From JAWXUC01 sp044432975 (lineage in GTDB: Bacteria > Pseudomonadota > Alphaproteobacteria > RF32 > CAG-239): a stretch of 64,000 nucleotides of DNA. The stretch lies in assembly GCA_044432975.1 (NCBI GenBank), contig JAWXUC010000008.1, positions 10,807 to 74,806 on the forward strand. Reading direction: 5' to 3'. Positions 60,099 through 64,000 of this stretch are shown here, piece after piece. The notes under the pieces were generated by a model, which was not told where the DNA came from, ran no database searches, and saw nothing but the letters and a program-made list of their open reading frames with translations. A program made the translations under genes and the position numbers. Positions within the stretch are counted from its first letter, which is position 1; every line of letters starts with the position of its first letter.

Positions 60099-60704
60099 AT
60101 GAGTTCACAAAACACAAACACAATCGAGACACTTTTTTCAAACGAGGCAATCAACATCGCTCCAACAAATGTAAAACGACTAGTTATCTGCGTCGCAGGT
60201 TTTACTGGTGGTAGAGATTTGCAGCGTGAGGAGTGGGGAAATGATGGTCCATTTATGGAAGACGTTGTCGGCCTTTCTTTCTTTAACCCTAAGGATAAGA
60301 AGACGCAAGTCGTTAAGGCCAAAGATGGCGTATTGTTGACTTACTACTCTGATGAGGCTGAGCAGTTCGTACAAGAGTACCTTGAGGAGAACCCAGATGC
60401 TTTGACTACTGCCGACGGCGTAGCTGAATTCATCGAGGCTCTTTCAGAGGTTACAGGAGACTTGTATGACTCTGACGTTGCTTTCGCTTCTAACCTTGTC
60501 GGCGCCCCTGATACTATCGTTAACGGTACTGTATTTGGCGCTGCTAAGAAGAAGGAGAGTTTGACAGCGGTTTACGTTGAGCCTGGCTTCGAGTTCAATG
60601 GTTCTACAGCTGATGAGGATGGCGCTTACTTGCGACGTCTTGCTGACGGAACTATCGACATGGTTCAGGCAAACGAGTTCTGGGATGCTTACGATGAGAT
60701 CTAG
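60099..60704 (+). CDS. Compositionally foreign protein of unknown function
   Basis: 201 residues, strongly acidic, no signal or membrane segment. Its codons (GAG, GAC, ATC, GTC, CGA, AAG) and base composition are visibly more GC-rich than every neighbour. No Shine-Dalgarno sequence is seen. The second half is paralogous to the gene at the right window edge: AKDGVLLTY versus AKDGCLITY, GDLYDSDVAFASNL versus ADLYDTDTSFAAGL, and VEPGFEFNGSTADEDGAYLR versus VKEGEEFGGATAGKGGAALR. It has its own long leader and a UUCG-loop terminator unlike others here. Recent horizontal acquisition, or selection for very high expression, is inferred. No known family recognised. Confidence 0.75.
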   Translation: MSSQNTNTIETLFSNEAINIAPTNVKRLVICVAGFTGGRDLQREEWGNDGPFMEDVVGLSFFNPKDKKTQVVKAKDGVLLTYYSDEAEQFVQEYLEENPDALTTADGVAEFIEALSEVTGDLYDSDVAFASNLVGAPDTIVNGTVFGAAKKKESLTAVYVEPGFEFNGSTADEDGAYLRRLADGTIDMVQANEFWDAYDEI

Positions 60705-60731
60705 TCTTTCGGTTAAAAAAAACGTTTAGTT

Positions 60732-60754
60732 CCACCCTTCGGGGTGGTTTTTTT
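60732..60754 (+). terminator. UUCG-loop terminator
   Basis: CCACCC-TTCG-GGGTGG then seven T. A strong stem closed by a UUCG tetraloop. Confidence 0.92.
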
Positions 60755-60767
60755 ATACTTAAAACCT

Positions 60768-60796
60768 TTGACAAATAAGCTCATTTTTGCTACAAT
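60768..60796 (+). promoter_or_regulatory. Sigma70-type promoter of the 60820/61137 pair
   Basis: TTGACA, a 17-base spacer, TACAAT, 23 bases before the ATG at 60820. Confidence 0.75.
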
Positions 60797-60819
60797 AAAT
60801 AATAAATGAGGATGCAAAT

Positions 60820-61125
60820 ATGACAAAAGATAAAGCTTTTCTTGATTGCAATAATATACTTGAAGTTAATATTGATTATGCAAATCAATTTAATGTGGAA
60901 TTAAAAGATAACGGCGGAGAGCTTGTTCCTGTTTTATCTTATCTTGCCGATGATGTCGAAAACGGCGAGATTATAATAGAAAACCTTTCGCCATTATTAA
61001 CTCTTGGCAAAGAAAAAGATGGTAGTGTTTCTGTATATATTTGTGATGATGCTTTTTGCTCATTTAAGAAAGATGAAAAATCAAAATCTTGGGTTTTAGA
61101 TAAAGAAAAAAACAAGAATATTTAA
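60820..61125 (+). CDS. Small acidic protein upstream of the deaminase-SLOG gene
   Basis: 101 residues with GAGGA 7 bases before the ATG. No signal. Predicted beta strands (ILEVNIDYANQFNVEL; GEIIIENLSPLLTLG; GSVSVYICDDAFCSF) and a Lys-rich tail suggest a small beta domain; there are three cysteines. It shares a promoter with the deaminase-like gene 11 bases downstream and is probably a functional partner. No family recognised. Confidence 0.65.
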   Translation: MTKDKAFLDCNNILEVNIDYANQFNVELKDNGGELVPVLSYLADDVENGEIIIENLSPLLTLGKEKDGSVSVYICDDAFCSFKKDEKSKSWVLDKEKNKNI

Positions 61126-61136
61126 CCTCATTTGAA

Positions 61137-63266
61137 ATGAGAATGTTAGCAAGACCAAACTCAACTTTTAAGCCTTTTCCTCGCACAGACACAACAGGAT
61201 TAGAAAAACAAACAGATTTACACACTCACCATGCAGGTTGCTTGTCTCCTGAAGATTTAATTTATTTAGGGTTAAAGCATAATATTTATATTCCTCAATC
61301 TGTTTTAGAAGAAAATGGCATTAGTTGTTCAAAATATAAGAAAAATGAAGACGGTGATGTTTCTTTAATTTCTTTAGCCGCAGACAAAGAAGCAATAAAA
61401 CAATATGCCGATTCAATGAGAATTCCAAATATTAAGCAAGAAACCTTTAATAAGTTAGAGGATATATATAACGCCAGAAAACCTTTTACCAAAAATCCTG
61501 TTTTGTTTGAAGATACATTAAGGCAAATTGCCAAAAGATATGGTGAAAATGGCATAACTTATGTTGAGCTATCAGCAACATCGATTGTTGAAAGACCAGA
61601 AGAACTTGAGGTGGTTCACAGAATAATGCCAGAAATAGAAAAAGAAACAGGTTGCAAAGTTCGTTTCTTAGCCGCAGTCTCAAGACACAGTGCTATTGAA
61701 AAAATAGAAGATAATTGTGATAGAATTATGGCTATCGCCAAAGATCCTTATGTTGTTGGAATGGACTTTCTAGGCCATGAAACAAACTCAACAAAAACAT
61801 TTGGAAACGCCTTAAAAAGAGTTGCAAAATGGTCAATGTTAAATGATCAATCTTTTACTTTGAGAGTTCACGCAGGTGAAAGTCCTTTATTTGCAGATAA
61901 CGTTAAAGATGTTTTATCAATAGTCAAACAAAGTAAAAAAGAATTAGAAGAAGATGGCCATAAAGACTTAATATATCCTGAGGTTAGAATAGGGCACGGA
62001 TTATATGGTGTTACAGATGAAACTTTGTCTTTATGTAAAGAGCTTGATGCAATAGTAGAATTTAATATTTCTTCTAACTTAGCATTAAATAATTTAGATA
62101 GCCTAGAGGAAGTTCCAATAAAAAAATATGATGATAAAGGAATAAGATTTGTTTTAGGTTCAGACGGTTATGGACTTTACAACACATTTGCCCAACAAGG
62201 ATTAATCTTAACACAAGCAACAGGTCTTTCTCGAGGTGCTTTTCTTAATATGCAACAAACAGAAAGAGATATCATAGCCAAAAAGCAAACACAATTTAAT
62301 AAAGAAATGATTGTTGTTAAAAAAAGATTGTTACAAGGAGACGCTTTTGCTGACTTATATCCAGTAACTTTTACTGGAGAAAATAATCAGTCTCGTTATA
62401 CAGAAGATGTAAAAACGCGAGACGAAGAAGAGGTGAAAAGAATTCAACAGTTTCTTCATGAAGAAATTTCAAAATGCGGTGCTCAAACAGATGAAGAACA
62501 AATAGCAAAAGATATTGAAGGCAAAAAGCCAATTTTAATTAGTGGCGCATCAGCAAAATCATGGTCTAAAATTTCAGAAGAACATCAAGATGAAATAAGA
62601 ACAGCGATGAATGTTTTAGTCAATGTTATAGATCCTCAAAAAGCATTTTTAGTTACAGGCGGAATAAATCAAGGCGTTGAAAAACAAGCACACGAAATGG
62701 CAAATGCATATAATAAACAAGCTAAAAATAAAATAATTGTTTTAGGCACGTTAACAGAAGCCGCCGCAACTAGAGATGTTACTTCAATAGATAGAGACAC
62801 AATAACTCACGCAACTATTTTATCATTACATGGTAAAATAGCAAAAAAATGGTTTGATTTGCCAGACACAGTGTTGTCATTTGTTGAAGAAAAACAGGGA
62901 ACCATGATTGCTATCGGCGGTGGTGCTATTGTAAGAGATATGATTCAAAGGGCTCATAATATGAAGTTTGAACCAAATTTAATGCAAGGTCCACAAGGAG
63001 CCTCAACAGCAAAGGCGAAGATTTTCCCTAAATACGCTTTTGAAGGAGCTAGAGGTCTAATTGAAAGATTATATAAAAGAAACCCAGATATTTTTAAGAA
63101 AGATTTTAACATAGATAATTTAGATGAAATAATTTTATCTTCTCAACATCAGCAAAGAAACTTAAAACGTTTAAGTTTAATGAATAAAGAAGATAAGTCA
63201 GTAAGATATACTATTCCAAAAGAAAGAGCCTTAATCTTAAAAAAAACAGACCCACAAAATGTTTAG
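61137..63266 (+). CDS. Adenosine-deaminase-like protein fused to a SLOG-like domain
   Basis: 709 residues. The N-terminal TIM barrel carries amidohydrolase/ADA metal and catalytic motifs in order: TDLHTHHAGCLS (His29, His31), LRVHAGESP (His and Glu near 245), RIGHGLYG (near 285), FNISSNLALN and FVLGSDGYG (Asp near 342). After a charged linker, residues about 460-650 have a Rossmannoid pattern: ILISGASAKSW, FLVTGGINQGVEKQAHEMA, KIIVLGTLTEAAA and TMIAIGGGAIVRDMIQRA. These recall SLOG/LOG domains (GG-x-GT nucleotide loops). The fusion implies processing or sensing of an adenosine-containing nucleotide. The ATG has no clear ribosome binding site; it is 11 bases after the small gene and may be coupled. 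Both domain calls are by pattern. Confidence 0.75.
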   Translation: MRMLARPNSTFKPFPRTDTTGLEKQTDLHTHHAGCLSPEDLIYLGLKHNIYIPQSVLEENGISCSKYKKNEDGDVSLISLAADKEAIKQYADSMRIPNIKQETFNKLEDIYNARKPFTKNPVLFEDTLRQIAKRYGENGITYVELSATSIVERPEELEVVHRIMPEIEKETGCKVRFLAAVSRHSAIEKIEDNCDRIMAIAKDPYVVGMDFLGHETNSTKTFGNALKRVAKWSMLNDQSFTLRVHAGESPLFADNVKDVLSIVKQSKKELEEDGHKDLIYPEVRIGHGLYGVTDETLSLCKELDAIVEFNISSNLALNNLDSLEEVPIKKYDDKGIRFVLGSDGYGLYNTFAQQGLILTQATGLSRGAFLNMQQTERDIIAKKQTQFNKEMIVVKKRLLQGDAFADLYPVTFTGENNQSRYTEDVKTRDEEEVKRIQQFLHEEISKCGAQTDEEQIAKDIEGKKPILISGASAKSWSKISEEHQDEIRTAMNVLVNVIDPQKAFLVTGGINQGVEKQAHEMANAYNKQAKNKIIVLGTLTEAAATRDVTSIDRDTITHATILSLHGKIAKKWFDLPDTVLSFVEEKQGTMIAIGGGAIVRDMIQRAHNMKFEPNLMQGPQGASTAKAKIFPKYAFEGARGLIERLYKRNPDIFKKDFNIDNLDEIILSSQHQQRNLKRLSLMNKEDKSVRYTIPKERALILKKTDPQNV

Positions 63267-63321
63267 AGTGCTCACTCATTTATAACTAAGGCAAAAATAA
63301 ATGATTGTGTTTTATGATAGA

Positions 63322-63450
63322 GTTGTAGGGAACGGTCTTGACCGTTCCTTTTAAATTAGCTATATTATACAAGGAACAGTCAAGACTGTTCCCTACAAGA
63401 GATATACAATTAAATAATTTTGCGTTTGCTATATAGCGAATTGATTGTAG
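63322..63450. repeat. Double GTAGGG-family element (inverted pair)
   Basis: GTTGTAGGGAACGGTC-TT-GACCGTTCC (63322-63348) is followed by AAGGAACAGTC-AA-GACTGTTCCCTACAA (63371-63398), and the rest to 63435 matches 15322-15396 inverted. Two elements face each other. TTGATTGTAGGGATATC at about 63441 is a further fragment. Confidence 0.85.
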
Positions 63451-63476
63451 GGATATCATTACTTAGCTGTTTAAAC

Positions 63477-63507
63477 AAAAAAGAGGTTAATTTTCAACCT
63501 CTTTTTT
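63477..63507. terminator. Bidirectional terminator
   Basis: An A run, AGAGGTT, AATTTTC, AACCTCT and a T run, between the converging deaminase-SLOG gene and the partial gene at the window edge. Confidence 0.85.
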
Positions 63508-63541
63508 ATATTTTAGTTATATAGCAAATTAATAATGTTTT

Positions 63542-64000
63542 CTAGCTTCTTTGAATATCTTTCATTACTGCATTGCTTTCTGGTCTTCTTGTTATTTTGT
63601 AAGCGCTATTAAATTCATCCATTTGAATCATTTTAATATCACCTTTAGCATCTTGACGTAATGCGGCCCCACCTTTACCAGCAGTAGCTCCACCAAATTC
63701 TTCACCTTCTTTAACCATAACTACTTTAATAACTTCTTTTTTCTTCACGCCAGAAAAAACAACACCTGGTTGTAAGTCCTCTTTTGCAGGAGCATCTGTA
63801 AGACCAGCTGCAAAGCTAGTATCTGTGTCATATAAATCCGCAACTCCATCTCTGTTTAGAGCAACATCAGATTTTAAGAAATCAATTAATTTTTCAACTT
63901 GAGACGCTGTTTGAAAAGCATTTGGGTTTTCTTTTAAATATGCTTCTACTTTTTCTTTGCTACCTGGTTTATCATATGTAATTAAACAACCATCTTTAGC
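63542..64000 (-). CDS. Partial paralog of the 60099 protein
   Basis: The frame is open from the stop at 63542 to the window edge, so the 5' end is outside. The 152 visible residues align along their whole length with the C-terminal part of the 60099 protein: AKDGCLITYDKPGSKEKVEA, YLKENPNAF, ADLYDTDTSFAAGL, VKKKEVIKVVMVKEGEEF and GDIKMIQMDEFNSAYKI. Unlike that gene it has the AT-rich codon use of the chromosome. It ends with a longer basic tail (RRPESNAVMKDIQRS). A GTG inside the frame (63746-63748) is not the start because homology continues upstream. Function unknown. Confidence 0.75.
   Translation of the reverse strand, partial: AKDGCLITYDKPGSKEKVEAYLKENPNAFQTASQVEKLIDFLKSDVALNRDGVADLYDTDTSFAAGLTDAPAKEDLQPGVVFSGVKKKEVIKVVMVKEGEEFGGATAGKGGAALRQDAKGDIKMIQMDEFNSAYKITRRPESNAVMKDIQRS

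Noticed and set aside
60099..64000. Prophage or integrative element at the right end
   Set aside because: No integrase, phage structural gene, tRNA attachment site or transposase is visible; only one gene is compositionally foreign.

Overview
This is a low-GC bacterial chromosome segment that reads as an uncultured, host-associated alphaproteobacterium. Several features point there: the miaB-phoH-ybeY-corC block, LpxI (the alphaproteobacterial replacement for LpxH), a DksA that has lost three of its four zinc cysteines, an AsmA-family giant, a VirB-type secretion locus and a flagellin. No 16S gene is present, so this placement is inference. Most genes carry a good AGGAG-type ribosome binding site. 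A small set lacks one, and two housekeeping genes (uvrD, tsaD) have consensus promoters almost touching the start codon.

Layout. Positions 1-2600 hold the end of a membrane protein with a cyclase-like tail, a secreted-looking beta-sandwich protein and a tiny motility-like ORF. 2.8-7.7 kb has a BPL_N-domain protein with a small winged-helix partner, uvrD, a HAD hydrolase and an unknown gene. 7.7-11.3 kb is the minus-strand miaB-phoH-ybeY-corC operon. 11.6-15.3 kb carries dksA-maf-rng, cspA and rpsF-rpsR-rplI. 15.5-30.6 kb is the accessory core: a TPR-like protein, an alpha/beta-hydrolase lipoprotein, and an apparently single operon of virB3, virB4, eight exported lineage-specific proteins (several VirB5/TrbJ-like, two pairs being tandem duplicates, one of 1135 residues) and virB8. 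VirB6, B9, B10, B11 and D4 are not in the window.

30.6-49.8 kb carries a compact alaS, lpxA-lpxI-lpxB, tsaD, an aas-like lipid enzyme with a divergent tetR and a fadL-like porin (its signal peptide out of frame at an A7 tract), galU, an AsmA protein, punA-deoC-deoA and a tatD. 49.9-59.7 kb has flagellin, a glycosyltransferase, thrS without a TGS domain, an RgpF-like gene, tcdA, tspO, two paralogous unknown genes, tRNA-Trp-secE-nusG, an esterase and greA.

59.7-64 kb is a second accessory region. It holds a compositionally foreign gene with a long structured leader, a small unknown protein, an adenosine-deaminase-like protein fused to a SLOG-like Rossmannoid domain, and, at the right edge, an AT-rich paralog of the foreign gene.

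Intergenic spaces carry a dispersed family of palindromic elements built on a GTAGGG motif, a MITE-like inverted repeat, and a perfect 48-bp palindrome between miaB and dksA. There are no rRNA genes, CRISPR arrays, transposases or integrases in the window. The strongest candidates for something undescribed are the remodelled VirB locus, the deaminase-SLOG fusion with its neighbours, and the GTAGGG palindrome family.
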